This document shows, piece after piece, positions 1-8,083 of a DNA stretch of 64,000 nucleotides (the stretch's first letter is position 1; every line of letters begins with the position of its first letter). Under the pieces are notes generated by a model that made no database searches, was not told the origin of the DNA, and saw nothing but the letters and a program-made list of their open reading frames with translations. Source of the stretch: a bacterium. GTDB taxonomy: Bacteria; Pseudomonadota; Alphaproteobacteria; Sphingomonadales; Sphingomonadaceae. The translations under genes and the position numbers were made by a program. The stretch covers positions 1-64,000 of the forward strand of contig JAVBXL010000042.1 in the NCBI GenBank assembly GCA_030824575.1, written 5' to 3'.

Positions 1-920
1 CTCCCGCCCCCATCACGCCCCCCGGCGCGCCTCGCGTCCGCATCGTCCAGCCCAATATCGGCCAGGACGAGAAATACTCCGCCGCTCTCGAACAGGCGCA
101 TTTCCGCACCCTCGCGGCGCTGTCCGGCACGCCGCGCCCCGCCCCGCGCCTGATTTTCTGGCCCGAAGCCGCCATCCCCGCCTATCTCGACATGGAACCC
201 GACTGGCGCGCGCGCCTTGCGGGCCTGCTCGGCCCCGGCGACCTGCTGATGACCGGCGCGACCAAAGTCTATTTCAAGCCCGACCCGAACAGCCCGATCG
301 GCGAATCCAAACTGGCCGGCGCGAACAACAGCCTGTTCATCGTCACCCCCGACGCCCGCCTGCTCACCCGCTATGATAAGGCGCATCTGGTCCCCTATGG
401 CGAATATCTGCCGATGCGGTCGCTGCTTGCCCCCATCGGCCTGTCACGCCTCGTTCCCGGCGACGCCGATTTCTGGCCCGGCCCCGGCCCGCAAAGCCTG
501 ACCCTGCCCGCAACGCTCGGCCGCCCGGACCTGAAAATGGGCGTGCAGATCTGCTACGAAATCATCTTTTCGGGCCATGTCATCGACCCCGCCAACCGCC
601 CGGCTTTCCTCTTCAACCCCTCCAACGACGCCTGGTTCGGCAGTTGGGGGCCGGTGCAGCATCTCGCCCAAGCCCGCCTGCGCGCGATCGAGGAAGGCGT
701 GCCGATCATCCGCTCGACCCCCACCGGCGTCTCGGCGATCATCGATGCGCGCGGCCATGTCGTCCATGCTCTCGGCCTCAACCGCGCCGGTTTCCTCGAT
801 TCCGGCCTGCCCCCCGCACTGCCGCCCACACTCTTCGCGCGGCTCGGCAACTGGGCGTCCGGCCTGCTGATGCTCATCCTGCTTGGCGCGGCCATTGCCA
901 TCCGCCGAGGCAAAAGCTAA
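1..920 (+). CDS. lnt: Apolipoprotein N-acyltransferase, C-terminal part
   Basis: The reading frame is open from the window edge, so the N-terminal membrane helices are missing. What remains is the nitrilase-like catalytic domain plus one C-terminal membrane helix (about the last 25 residues). The three catalytic positions of Lnt are visible: Glu in WPEAAIP (near base 160), Lys in RYDKAHLVPYGEY (near 375), and Cys in VQICYEIIF (near 550). The enzyme adds the third acyl chain to the N-terminal cysteine of lipoproteins at the periplasmic face of the inner membrane. It lies 57 bp upstream of metK on the same strand. The family and catalytic triad are established knowledge; the assignment is firm although the gene is cut. 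Confidence 0.95.
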   Translation, partial: PAPITPPGAPRVRIVQPNIGQDEKYSAALEQAHFRTLAALSGTPRPAPRLIFWPEAAIPAYLDMEPDWRARLAGLLGPGDLLMTGATKVYFKPDPNSPIGESKLAGANNSLFIVTPDARLLTRYDKAHLVPYGEYLPMRSLLAPIGLSRLVPGDADFWPGPGPQSLTLPATLGRPDLKMGVQICYEIIFSGHVIDPANRPAFLFNPSNDAWFGSWGPVQHLAQARLRAIEEGVPIIRSTPTGVSAIIDARGHVVHALGLNRAGFLDSGLPPALPPTLFARLGNWASGLLMLILLGAAIAIRRGKS

Positions 921-923
921 TAA

Positions 924-947
924 CGACATAACGATTTCTTTATATCG
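924..947. promoter_or_regulatory. Imperfect palindrome before metK, possible SAM-cycle operator
   Basis: An A/T-rich imperfect inverted repeat fills half of the short lnt-metK gap. Left arm 924-935 and right arm 936-947 match at 9 of 12 pairs, with core half-sites resembling ATAA-GA / TCTTTAT. ArsR-family SahR regulators of S-adenosylmethionine-cycle genes in proteobacteria bind palindromes of this general type (family knowledge recalled, not checked). No regulator gene lies nearby, so the assignment is inference. Confidence 0.4.
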
Positions 948-977
948 AACTCTGCCCAAGCATCTTATGGGAGCCTC

Positions 978-2177
978 ATGCGCAATCAATTTCTCTTCAC
1001 CTCGGAATCCGTGTCCGAAGGCCATCCCGACAAGGTCGCGGACCAGATTTCCGACTCGATCGTCGATCTGTTCCTGTCCAAAGACCCCGAAGCCCGCATC
1101 GCCTGCGAAACCCTGACCACGACCCAATTGGTCGTCCTGGCCGGCGAAATCCGCTGCAAGGGCGTCTATGAAAATGGCGCCTGGGCGCCGGGCGCGCAGG
1201 AAGAGATCGAAGCCACCGTCCGCGAGACGGTCAAGCGCATCGGTTACGAGCAGGACGGCTTCCACTGGCAGACCTTCCGCTTCGAAAACAACCTCCACGG
1301 CCAGTCCGCCCACATCGCGCAGGGCGTCGATGAAAGCGGCAACAAGGATGAAGGCGCCGGCGATCAGGGGATCATGTTCGGCTATGCGTCGGACGAAACA
1401 CCTGACCTGATGCCCGCCACCCTCTATTACAGCCACAAGATCCTGGAACGTATGGCCGCCGACCGCCATGCCAAGGTCGTGCCCTTCCTGGAGCCGGACG
1501 CCAAGAGCCAGGTGACGCTCGAATATATCGATGAAAAGCCGGTCCGTGCGACCGCCCTCGTCGTCTCGACCCAGCACGCCGCGGGCATGGACAATGACGC
1601 CAGCCGCGCGGAATTGCGCGCTTACGTCAAGGGCGTGATGGCCGACATACTGCCCGAAGGCTGGCTGCCCGAAGACGAGAAAATCTACGTCAACCCGACC
1701 GGCCTGTTCGAAATCGGCGGTCCCGACGGCGACGCAGGCCTCACCGGCCGCAAGATCATCGTCGACACCTATGGCGGCGCTTCGCCCCATGGCGGCGGCG
1801 CATTCTCGGGCAAAGACCCCACGAAGGTCGATCGCTCGGCTGCCTATGTCACCCGCTATCTGGCGAAGAACATCGTCGCTGCCGGCCTCGCCCGTCGCTG
1901 CACGATCCAACTGAGCTACGCCATCGGCGTCGCCGAACCGCTCTCGCTCTATGTCGATCTGCACGGCACCGGCACGGTGGACGCCGCCGCGATCGAGGCG
2001 GTCCTGCCGACCCTCGTGCGCCTGACACCCAAGGGCATCCGTACCCATCTCGGCCTCAACAAGCCGATCTACCAGAAGACCGCCGCCTACGGTCATTTCG
2101 GCCGCACCCCCGACGGCGACTATTTCCCCTGGGAAAAGACCGACCTGGTCGACGCCCTCAAGGCCGCCCTGGCCTAA
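978..2177 (+). CDS. metK: S-adenosylmethionine synthase
   Basis: Makes S-adenosylmethionine from methionine and ATP in the cytoplasm. The 399-residue product has the family length and signatures: [10 protein letters not shown] near the N-terminus (catalytic His, metal-binding Asp), the [12 protein letters not shown] hexapeptide region near residue 120, and the glycine-rich [14 protein letters not shown] loop near residue 275. The ATG follows GGGAG at 969-973. The gap upstream carries a palindrome that could be an operator; downstream there is a strong GC hairpin. Nothing in the sequence looks atypical. Confidence 0.98.
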   Translation: MRNQFLFTSESVSEGHPDKVADQISDSIVDLFLSKDPEARIACETLTTTQLVVLAGEIRCKGVYENGAWAPGAQEEIEATVRETVKRIGYEQDGFHWQTFRFENNLHGQSAHIAQGVDESGNKDEGAGDQGIMFGYASDETPDLMPATLYYSHKILERMAADRHAKVVPFLEPDAKSQVTLEYIDEKPVRATALVVSTQHAAGMDNDASRAELRAYVKGVMADILPEGWLPEDEKIYVNPTGLFEIGGPDGDAGLTGRKIIVDTYGGASPHGGGAFSGKDPTKVDRSAAYVTRYLAKNIVAAGLARRCTIQLSYAIGVAEPLSLYVDLHGTGTVDAAAIEAVLPTLVRLTPKGIRTHLGLNKPIYQKTAAYGHFGRTPDGDYFPWEKTDLVDALKAALA

Positions 2178-2186
2178 CGCTCTTAG

Positions 2187-2208
2187 CCCCTCCCCTTCAG
2201 GGGAGGGG
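2187..2208 (+). terminator. GC-rich hairpin after metK
   Basis: Perfect 9-bp stem (2187-2195 with 2200-2208) and a TTCA loop, 10 bp after the metK stop. No T-run follows, so it may act as a transcript-end stabiliser or as part of a dispersed C/G-rich repeat instead of a classical intrinsic terminator. Confidence 0.45.
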
Positions 2209-2325
2209 TTGGGGTGGGGGCTGTCGTCCAGGCGCACGCTTTGGGTCACACCCCCACCCCGCTGCGACTAGGTCCGACTTCGCCGAACCAAGTCTCGCTG
2301 CCCCTCCCCTAAAGGAGAGGGGGTA
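2187..2325. repeat. C/G-rich dispersed-type intergenic repeat
   Basis: This stretch in the 342-bp gap between metK and the next gene has two outer blocks of the CCCCTCCCC...GGGGAGGGG kind in opposite sense around a less structured core. A related block (CCCTTCCC...GGAAGGGG) occurs near 2805-2840 before trmB. No ORF with coding character lies here; I read it as intergenic repeat sequence. Confidence 0.5.
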
Positions 2326-2355
2326 GGTTTCCCAAAATACCATCCAACCCCAAGA

Positions 2356-2388
2356 AAGGGCGCCGCAGCACCACGCTCCGGCGCCCTT
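2356..2388 (+). terminator. Long-stem hairpin before the 59-residue peptide gene
   Basis: Bases 2356-2365 pair perfectly with 2379-2388 (10 bp) around a 13-base loop, followed by TCTC. It could end metK-side transcripts. It lies 131 bp before the next start codon. Confidence 0.45.
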
Positions 2389-2519
2389 CTCACATCCCCG
2401 CGCCCTCTCCAAAACATGACGAAAAGTTCATTAGGAAAGCCCTCGATCCCGGCGCATATCGCCCTTGTCGGGTTCGCCACCCCTGTCGGACCCGACACCC
2501 CTCCCCAAAGAGGCTCCCC

Positions 2520-2699
2520 ATGACAAAGATGGTTGCCACTGCCCTCCTCGGCCTTGCTTTGATCGTCGGCAATGCGGCTCCCGCATCGGCCGCCCCCTGC
2601 AAGGACGCGAAGGGCAAGTTCGTCAAATGCGCCCCCAAACCGCCCGTCAAAAAGCCGGTCTGCAAGGACGCCAAGGGCCGTTTCATAAAGTGCAAATGA
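2520..2699 (+). CDS. Small secreted protein with two CKDAKG-FxKC repeats
   Basis: A 59-residue gene below usual ORF cut-offs. ATG at 2520 follows an AGAGG ribosome site. Residues 1-25 form a signal peptide ending in ASA-A. The mature part consists of two near-identical 11-residue units, CKDAKGKFVKC (27-37) and CKDAKGRFIKC (48-58), joined by a Pro/Lys linker. The four cysteines, two per unit, suggest a disulfide within each unit in the periplasm or outside the cell. The mature peptide is strongly basic. I do not recognise a named family; the duplicated motif and signal peptide are what support it as a real gene. Function unknown. Confidence 0.72.
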   Translation: MTKMVATALLGLALIVGNAAPASAAPCKDAKGKFVKCAPKPPVKKPVCKDAKGRFIKCK

Positions 2700-2924
2700 C
2701 CTGACGAACGACGGCGGCGGGCGGCTTTCAGCCATGTCCCGTCGAAACCGGCGACGCTCCTCCTCAGCGCTGACCGCCAACCGCTTTTCATTCTGTCCCT
2801 TCCCGCGACCCCGCCTGCACGGAAGGGGTTCGGGAGGGGGCAGGTTTACGCCAAGCGCAGCAAGCGCGCGCCGCATCACCTCCCCGCTTGCCCTCCTGGC
2901 CCCCTCCCGCTAGTCAGCCGCCCC

Positions 2925-3620
2925 ATGACAGCGCATAAATCGGGCGATCCCACGACCCTCAACCGCCTCTATGGCCGCCAGTCGGGGCACAAGCTGCGCC
3001 AGGGGCAGCAGGAACTGGTCGACACCCTCCTGCCCGCCATATCGGTGCCGGAAGAAGGCGAGATCACCGCCGCCGGCCTGTTCGGCTACGACCGCCCGCT
3101 CCATTTCGAAATCGGTTTCGGCGGCGGCGAACATATGGCGCATCGCGCCGACATGCTCCCCGATCATGGCTTCATCGGCGCGGAACCGTTCCTCAACGGC
3201 GTCGTCACCGCGCTCGGCCATGTCCGCGACGGCGCGCTGGGCAATGTCCGCCTCCACATGGGCGACGCGCTTCAGGTTCTGTCCCGCATCCCCGACGGCG
3301 CATTGAGCTTCGCCTATCTGCTCCACCCCGATCCCTGGCCCAAGGCGCGTCATGCCAAGCGCCGCATGATGAACCCCGGCCCGGTCGCGATGATCGCGCG
3401 CAAACTCAAGCCCGGCGGCGAATTTCGCTTTGGCACCGACCATCCGGTCTATCTGCGCTGGGCGCTGATGGTGATGAACGGCCATCCCGACTTCGAATGG
3501 CTGGCGAGCGAGCCGAAGGATTTCCAGAACCGCCCCGGCGGCTGGCCCGAAACCCGCTATGAGGCGAAGGCCCGCCGTATCGGCCACGAAGTCTGGTACT
3601 TCCGTTACCGGCGTCGCTGA
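2925..3620 (+). CDS. trmB: tRNA (guanine-46-N7)-methyltransferase
   Basis: Methylates G46 of tRNAs using S-adenosylmethionine. The 231-residue product has the SAM-binding glycine motif FEIGFGGGEH (near residue 63), the acidic AEPFLNGVV motif, and the HPDPWPKARHAKRRM block typical of TrmB. The ATG at 2925 is the natural start. It stands alone, with a C/G-rich intergenic stretch before it and a convergent minus-strand gene 5 bp after it. Assignment is firm on motifs. Confidence 0.95.
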   Translation: MTAHKSGDPTTLNRLYGRQSGHKLRQGQQELVDTLLPAISVPEEGEITAAGLFGYDRPLHFEIGFGGGEHMAHRADMLPDHGFIGAEPFLNGVVTALGHVRDGALGNVRLHMGDALQVLSRIPDGALSFAYLLHPDPWPKARHAKRRMMNPGPVAMIARKLKPGGEFRFGTDHPVYLRWALMVMNGHPDFEWLASEPKDFQNRPGGWPETRYEAKARRIGHEVWYFRYRRR

Positions 3621-3625
3621 ACCCG

Positions 3626-4036
3626 TTACGGCGCGCCCGGATCGAACAGTCCGATCGGCGCGCCAAATTCGTCAGGCCAGGCCAGATAGGCGACATCGGT
3701 AGGCCCGACGACGAACGCCCGCACCATCCACCGCCCGTCCTTCTGCTCCAGCAGGGCATAGGCGTCCGGCCCGTCAAATATCCCTGCCTCGACCCGTTCG
3801 GCATGGCGCGTCTTGCGAAAATCGATCGCCCCGCCCGCCGGCGTCTGCGGCACGACATGGGCGAAGGCCCAACGATCCTGCCGCCGCAACGTACGCACCA
3901 CGAACTTCACTTTCTGCATGAGGTCACGCTCGATCGCAGGCCGCAACGCATCAAGCAGCACCCGCCGCTGCGGATCGGCTACGCCGATTTCGCTCGCCCC
4001 GGCCAGCGCGGCCATCACCATCATCGTCGCGATCAT
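3626..4036 (-). CDS. Small secreted protein of unknown function
   Basis: 136 residues. The first ~20 are hydrophobic with a Met-rich start and look like a signal peptide (cleavage near GASEIGVA), so the product is probably periplasmic. The remainder is a compact alpha/beta-like sequence (YALLEQKDGRWMVRAFVVGP) without a motif I recognise. The start codon follows GGGAGGGGCGG. It converges on trmB with a 5-bp gap. Function unknown; reality supported by the ribosome site, signal peptide and compact spacing. Confidence 0.65.
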   Translation of the reverse strand: MIATMMVMAALAGASEIGVADPQRRVLLDALRPAIERDLMQKVKFVVRTLRRQDRWAFAHVVPQTPAGGAIDFRKTRHAERVEAGIFDGPDAYALLEQKDGRWMVRAFVVGPTDVAYLAWPDEFGAPIGLFDPGAP

Positions 4037-4095
4037 CCGCCCCTCCCGTCAAAGCCGGACCGATAGCCCAGCCCCGCCGCCATGGACATGAAAAA

Positions 4096-4125
4096 GGCCG
4101 CGCGTGGCCCCCACCCCGCGCGGCC
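4096..4125 (-). terminator. Intrinsic terminator of the 182-residue protein gene
   Basis: Nine perfect pairs (4096-4104 with 4117-4125); on the minus strand the stem is followed directly by TTTTT (4091-4095). It lies 40 bp past the stop at 4165 and is a convincing rho-independent terminator. Confidence 0.8.
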
Positions 4126-4164
4126 CTTCATTGGACGAACAAACCCGGCACGTAAAAACCCGGC

Positions 4165-4713
4165 TCAGTTCGCCTTGGAAAGATCCACCTTTTCCACCCA
4201 TTCGGGGTAGAAAGTCGGTTCGCGGTTGGACCAGCCTACCGCCGTCGCCGCCGCTTCACTGATCGACTGGAGCAGCGCGCGCCGCTTTTCGGGATGCAGA
4301 TGCGGCAGACTGGCCGCGGCGCAGAAAGCGCCCGGCAACCAGGGCCGCGCCCCCGCGCCCAGCAGGCGCTCATAGAGGAAGCGGTAGGAGGAAAAGCTGC
4401 CCAGCCGGTCCTGACCCAGGTCGAAGGCGGACACCGTCACCAGCGGCGCCATGAATGGCTCCACCTGTTCCAGACCGCTGTCGTCGGGCACGCGCGCCTT
4501 GATATCGTCCAGCCGCCCATAGATACGCGCCTGCGCCCGGATGGAGGCCTCCTCGACCATGTCGCGGGACCATAGCTTCATAGCGTCGCGGCGATGCAGC
4601 CCGATATCCAGCGATCGGCGAATATAGCGTTGCGTAGAGGATGAGAAGCTTGCGAACTCTCGCAGTTCCGCCAGGGTTACAGCCCCATCCGCCGGTCTTG
4701 CACTCGTACCCAT
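4165..4713 (-). CDS. Conserved-looking protein of unknown function (182 aa)
   Basis: I do not recognise a family. The start at 4713 is set by a strong GGAGG eight bases upstream; a longer frame to 4797 lacks such a site. The product is soluble, rich in helix-forming and aromatic residues (SSSTQRYIRRSLDIGLHRRD near the N-terminus, LGSFSSYRFLYERLLGAGARPW later), with no signal peptide or membrane span. It has its own terminator and is therefore probably a single-gene unit. Confidence 0.7.
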   Translation of the reverse strand: MGTSARPADGAVTLAELREFASFSSSTQRYIRRSLDIGLHRRDAMKLWSRDMVEEASIRAQARIYGRLDDIKARVPDDSGLEQVEPFMAPLVTVSAFDLGQDRLGSFSSYRFLYERLLGAGARPWLPGAFCAAASLPHLHPEKRRALLQSISEAAATAVGWSNREPTFYPEWVEKVDLSKAN

Positions 4714-4895
4714 GTCATGCCCTCCGACTGGAAGTCGTAGGATGGAACATGCGCCCTCTATGGTTACTGAAGGCTTAAGGGCCTGTTCCACCGCCATTCA
4801 CAAGGGACCAGATTTCTTTTTGCGGCGCAACATGAAAATCTCATGACTGCGGCGAACGGAATTTTCGGCAGGCATCTCAATAGGCAAAGACCAGC

Positions 4896-5297
4896 TTACG
4901 CCACTACATGCGGTTTGGGCGTAGTGGCCGGAACGGCCTCGGGCTCCATCAGCCAGACGAACGCTTCGTCTGCTTGCGTGAAGATGCGCATATAGGGTTG
5001 GGTCATTTCCCGTCGCACTTGCAGCTTGGCGATGACACTGGCTGTCACAATGGCGATTCGTGATGCACGCGGAAACAGCCCCTCGCCCAGATGCGTAGGA
5101 AACGCCGCCACAGCTTCCTGGGGCTGCACCGCGCTGCGACGCATGTCCATGCGTAAACGATATCCCGGCGAGAAGCCCTCAGCGGCGAACCGCGCTTTCA
5201 CGTCACGGGCGTAGGCGGCGACGTCATCGGCGTTGAACCGATCATACCAGCTTATGTCGAGCAGGTTGACGTTTTTGCAAAAATTAATCTCGTACAT
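4896..5297 (-). CDS. SpoIIAA/STAS-like protein
   Basis: 133 residues with the pattern of SpoIIAA-like (STAS-fold) proteins: an N-terminal beta strand (MYEINF...LLDISWY), a central RLRMDMRRS strand, a RIAIVTASVIAKLQ strand-helix and a C-terminal IFTQADEAFVWL helix. Such domains bind lipids or nucleotides or act as partner-switch proteins, but no phosphorylatable Ser motif stands out. Start follows GGAGG. Family assignment is tentative; the role is unknown. Confidence 0.6.
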   Translation of the reverse strand: MYEINFCKNVNLLDISWYDRFNADDVAAYARDVKARFAAEGFSPGYRLRMDMRRSAVQPQEAVAAFPTHLGEGLFPRASRIAIVTASVIAKLQVRREMTQPYMRIFTQADEAFVWLMEPEAVPATTPKPHVVA

Positions 5298-5432
5298 GAT
5301 GGCACCTCCGCGCCCTTCATGCCCGATCCGCCTTACCCAACTCTTATCGCGCCATCAGTTAACCGAACTGCCCAGGCATCGGCCTGCCATATCACCGGCG
5401 CGACAGGACGACGTCGATACTGGGCAACCAAC

Positions 5433-5687
5433 TCAGGCCCCGGCGCGTCGCTCCAGCACCGCCCCGATCATCGACCGCCACACCGTGACATCGCCCGCTT
5501 GCGCCATCTGGGCATCGGGTTCGCGCAATGTGTGCAGGATGGCATAGGCGTCATCGACATGGTCGGGCCAGGCCGCATCTACCGCGCCGGCCGCATGGGG
5601 ATCGCTGCCGCCACCATTCAGGCTGAGTTGGCGCCCGGCCAGAACGCGGGCGATACGCTCGATGGCGGGGGTGGTGGACGTCGGCAT
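5433..5687 (-). CDS. Small conserved-type protein of unknown function (84 aa)
   Basis: Start at 5687 has GAGAGGAG upstream; a longer frame adds 17 residues of poor quality. The product is a soluble acidic helix-rich protein: IERIARVLAGRQLS, then GGGSDPHA, then WPDHVDDAYAILHTLREPD, then VWRSMIGAVLERR. I recall similar small proteins in sphingomonads but know no function. Confidence 0.62.
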   Translation of the reverse strand: MPTSTTPAIERIARVLAGRQLSLNGGGSDPHAAGAVDAAWPDHVDDAYAILHTLREPDAQMAQAGDVTVWRSMIGAVLERRAGA

Positions 5688-5762
5688 GGATGGCAAACTC
5701 CTCTCTTGCAGGCGGCGCTTTGGCTCTACCACCGCCATGATAGCATGTTCATATCGGCGGAG

Positions 5763-5981
5763 CTATGCGTCCCCGCCTTCCTTATAGTCCGAAGAAGGCA
5801 CCGGATCGCCACGGTCGCCCGGCTTCGTGGTCGATGGCGGATCGGAAGCGTCCATCGAATCCTTCAGGCTCTCGTCGCGCTTTTCGTCATGATCCAGCAC
5901 ATGATCCTGCGCATCGCTATCGCGGTCGTCGCCCGCTTCCTCGCGGCTGTTGGGACGCATATCGGTCTTGTTGTCCGTCAT
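5763..5981 (-). CDS. Acidic, disordered 72-residue protein, likely stress-induced
   Basis: Starts MTDNKTDMRP at 5981 with AGGAGA upstream. Nearly half the residues are Asp, Glu, Lys or Arg, with no hydrophobic core, membrane span or Cys; it should be intrinsically disordered. A longer frame to 6248 runs through the promoter region and is rejected. About 28 bp upstream of the start is a perfect GGAAC-N17-CGTT element, the EcfG general-stress promoter consensus of alphaproteobacteria, which suggests induction in the general stress response. Biochemical role unknown. Confidence 0.65.
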   Translation of the reverse strand: MTDNKTDMRPNSREEAGDDRDSDAQDHVLDHDEKRDESLKDSMDASDPPSTTKPGDRGDPVPSSDYKEGGDA

Positions 5982-6008
5982 GATGTCTCTCCTGTATCTA
6001 ACCGGATC

Positions 6009-6034
6009 AACGGACGGCACGGCGGCGCGGTTCC
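6009..6034 (-). promoter_or_regulatory. EcfG-type general stress promoter
   Basis: On the minus strand GGAAC (6034-6030) and CGTT (6012-6009) are separated by exactly 17 bases, the alphaproteobacterial EcfG consensus. The implied start of transcription leaves a leader of roughly 20 bases with an AGGAGA ribosome site before the acidic protein at 5981. Confidence 0.65.
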
Positions 6035-6116
6035 GCTTCGACCAACGCCGCCGCCTGTTCGACCAGCAACCGGGCACGCTACAGACTTTTGCCCCGTCAC
6101 GGCGTAGACAAGCATC

Positions 6117-7229
6117 ATGATTGTTCTCCCCGAAGACGGCGATCGCGGCGTGGCACCGTCGGTCGCGCTCTATTCCATCCTGGGCTTCTGGTTCTTCTAC
6201 ACCTTGCTGGCCTCGCTGCGGGCCCTGATCGTAGGCTTCGAATCGCAAGGCGAAATGGCGGTCCGCCGCATCATCGTCACTGTGATAGGCATCATCGTGA
6301 CCTGGATACTCTATCTCGCGCTACGGCGTTTCGACGCCAGGCCTCTCGCGATCAGGGTCGTCGCCGCCTTCTCGCTCGCCGCGCCCTTCGCGCTCGCGAT
6401 GGCGGCGGCCAACTATTATATCTTCAACGTCTATGATCCGGGCAACTTCATCTCCGAAGGCGAACTGATGAAGATGACCAAGGAGGAGGGCTATCTCCTC
6501 GTCTCGATCGTGGAAGACGCGCTCAGCCGCTATTTCTTTCTCGCCGCCTGGGCGGGCCTGTATCTGGCCCTGTCCTACGCCAGCGAAGCCCATCGCACCG
6601 AACGCCGCGCCGCCCGGCTGGAAAAGGCGGCCCAGCAGGCCGAACTGCGCTCGCTGCGCTATCAGGTGAACCCGCATTTCCTGTTCAATACGCTCAACTC
6701 CCTCTCCACCCTGGTCATGCGCAACCGCCCGGACGAAGCGGAACAGATGATCATGTCCCTCTCCAATTTCTACCGCACCAGCCTGACCGGCGATCCGCTT
6801 GAAGAGGTGCCGCTGGAGGAGGAGGTCCATCTCCAGAAACTCTATCTGGATATCGAATCGGTCCGCTTCCCCGATCGGTTGAAGACGGTGGTCGATATCC
6901 CGCCTGCGCTGATGAACGCATGCGTCCCCGGCCTCATTCTCCAGCCGCTCGTCGAAAACGCGATCAAATATGGCGTATCGCGCACCTCCAGCCCGGTGGA
7001 GATCCGCATCACCGCGCGCGAGGATGGCGACCTGATGCACATCGCCGTCACCGACGATGGCGACAATCCGCCTGGCCGGTCGGACAGCGGCAGCGGCATT
7101 GGTTTGGCCAATGTGCGGGATCGGCTAACGGCGCGCTTTGGGGATCAGGGCCAGATCGCCTATGGTCCGCGCGAGGGGAAGGGTTTTTCCGTCCTCCTGA
7201 CCTTGCCCATCATCCGCCGGGGTTGCTGA
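6117..7229 (+). CDS. LytS-family sensor histidine kinase
   Basis: 370 residues. Four hydrophobic segments in residues ~12-165 anchor the protein in the inner membrane, followed by a short linker and the His_kinase domain with the family hallmark QVNPHFLFNTLNSLS (phospho-acceptor His187). An ATP-binding domain follows with LVENAIKYG and GSGIGLANVRDRL. This architecture pairs with LytTR-type regulators, and one begins 5 bp downstream. The input sensed is not visible from the sequence. Confident as to class, not signal. Confidence 0.92.
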   Translation: MIVLPEDGDRGVAPSVALYSILGFWFFYTLLASLRALIVGFESQGEMAVRRIIVTVIGIIVTWILYLALRRFDARPLAIRVVAAFSLAAPFALAMAAANYYIFNVYDPGNFISEGELMKMTKEEGYLLVSIVEDALSRYFFLAAWAGLYLALSYASEAHRTERRAARLEKAAQQAELRSLRYQVNPHFLFNTLNSLSTLVMRNRPDEAEQMIMSLSNFYRTSLTGDPLEEVPLEEEVHLQKLYLDIESVRFPDRLKTVVDIPPALMNACVPGLILQPLVENAIKYGVSRTSSPVEIRITAREDGDLMHIAVTDDGDNPPGRSDSGSGIGLANVRDRLTARFGDQGQIAYGPREGKGFSVLLTLPIIRRGC

Positions 7230-7234
7230 CGCCC

Positions 7235-7981
7235 ATGTCCATCCGAACAATGATCGTCGACGATGAACCGCTCGCCGTCGAACGCCTCCAGATGCTGTGC
7301 GCGCGCGAACCGCGCATCGCCCTGGTCGGCACCGCCACCGACGGCGAAGCCGCGCTCCGCCTGATCGAGGGATTGAAGCCCGACCTCGTCATGCTCGACA
7401 TCGCCATGCCGCTGCTCGATGGCATCGGCGTCGCCCGCGCCGTCGGCCGCATGGGCATACGCCCGGCGGTGATCTTCGTGACCGCCTTCGAAGGGTTCGC
7501 GGTGGAAGCGTTCGATCTCGCCGCAGTCGACTATCTGCTCAAACCCGTCGCCCATGATCGCCTGACCCGCGCGGTCGACCGGGTCGAAGTGGCGCTGCGC
7601 CACCAGTCCCCCGACACCCCGCCCGCCATCTCCAGCGCACCGCAGCCCGAATGGGCCGAGGAATTCTGGGTGCCACACCGCTCCGAACTGATCCGCATCG
7701 CCACTGACCAGATCGAGCGGATAGAGGCGGAGCGCGACTATATGCGCCTGCATGTCGGCGGCCACAGCTATCTGCTGCACCAAACCATCAGCAGCCTGGA
7801 GGAACGGCTCGACCCCCAGCAATTCGTCCGCTTGCATCGTAGCCACATCGTCCGCCGCGACCATATCGCCCGCCTGCGCCACGACGGCAGCGGCGTCTGG
7901 TTCGCCGCGCTCGCCGACGGCGGCGAAATCCGCATCGGCCGGACGTTCTTGGCGAATGCGCGAGCGATGACGGGGCGTTAG
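7235..7981 (+). CDS. LytTR-family response regulator
   Basis: 248 residues: a receiver domain with Asp55 in DLVMLDIAMP and the conserved Lys in YLLKPV, then a linker rich in Pro, then a LytTR DNA-binding domain (RIEAERDYMRLHV...FVRLHRSHIVRRD). The ATG at 7235 is five bases past the kinase stop; a longer overlapping frame is not needed. It is the cognate partner of the LytS-type kinase and should bind direct repeats upstream of its targets, which I could not identify. Confidence 0.93.
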   Translation: MSIRTMIVDDEPLAVERLQMLCAREPRIALVGTATDGEAALRLIEGLKPDLVMLDIAMPLLDGIGVARAVGRMGIRPAVIFVTAFEGFAVEAFDLAAVDYLLKPVAHDRLTRAVDRVEVALRHQSPDTPPAISSAPQPEWAEEFWVPHRSELIRIATDQIERIEAERDYMRLHVGGHSYLLHQTISSLEERLDPQQFVRLHRSHIVRRDHIARLRHDGSGVWFAALADGGEIRIGRTFLANARAMTGR

Positions 7982-7996
7982 GGGCTTATCCTTTAA

Positions 7997-8073
7997 CCGT
8001 TCACCCTGAGCGAAGTCGAAGGGCTCTGCTGAGCGGAGGCGAAGCTCACTTCTTTACGCTCAGCCCGAACGGA
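7997..8073. repeat. CCGTTCG/CGAACGG inverted intergenic repeat, copy 1
   Basis: Begins CCGTTCACCCTGAGCGAAG and ends with the mirrored CTCAGCCCGAACGG; a long imperfect inverted repeat between convergent genes. Related copies are listed at other gaps in this window. Confidence 0.8.
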
Positions 8074-8083
8074 CGCGAGGTTC

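Noticed and set aside
444-2249. A 601-codon open frame antisense to lnt/metK
   Set aside because: It lies fully opposite two well-identified genes; its residues are the low-complexity Asp/Gly/Ala/Val mix typical of the antisense of GC-rich coding DNA.
5982-6248. Longer form of the acidic protein (161 codons)
   Set aside because: The extra part covers the EcfG promoter and the start of the divergent kinase gene; the 5981 start has a proper AGGAGA site.
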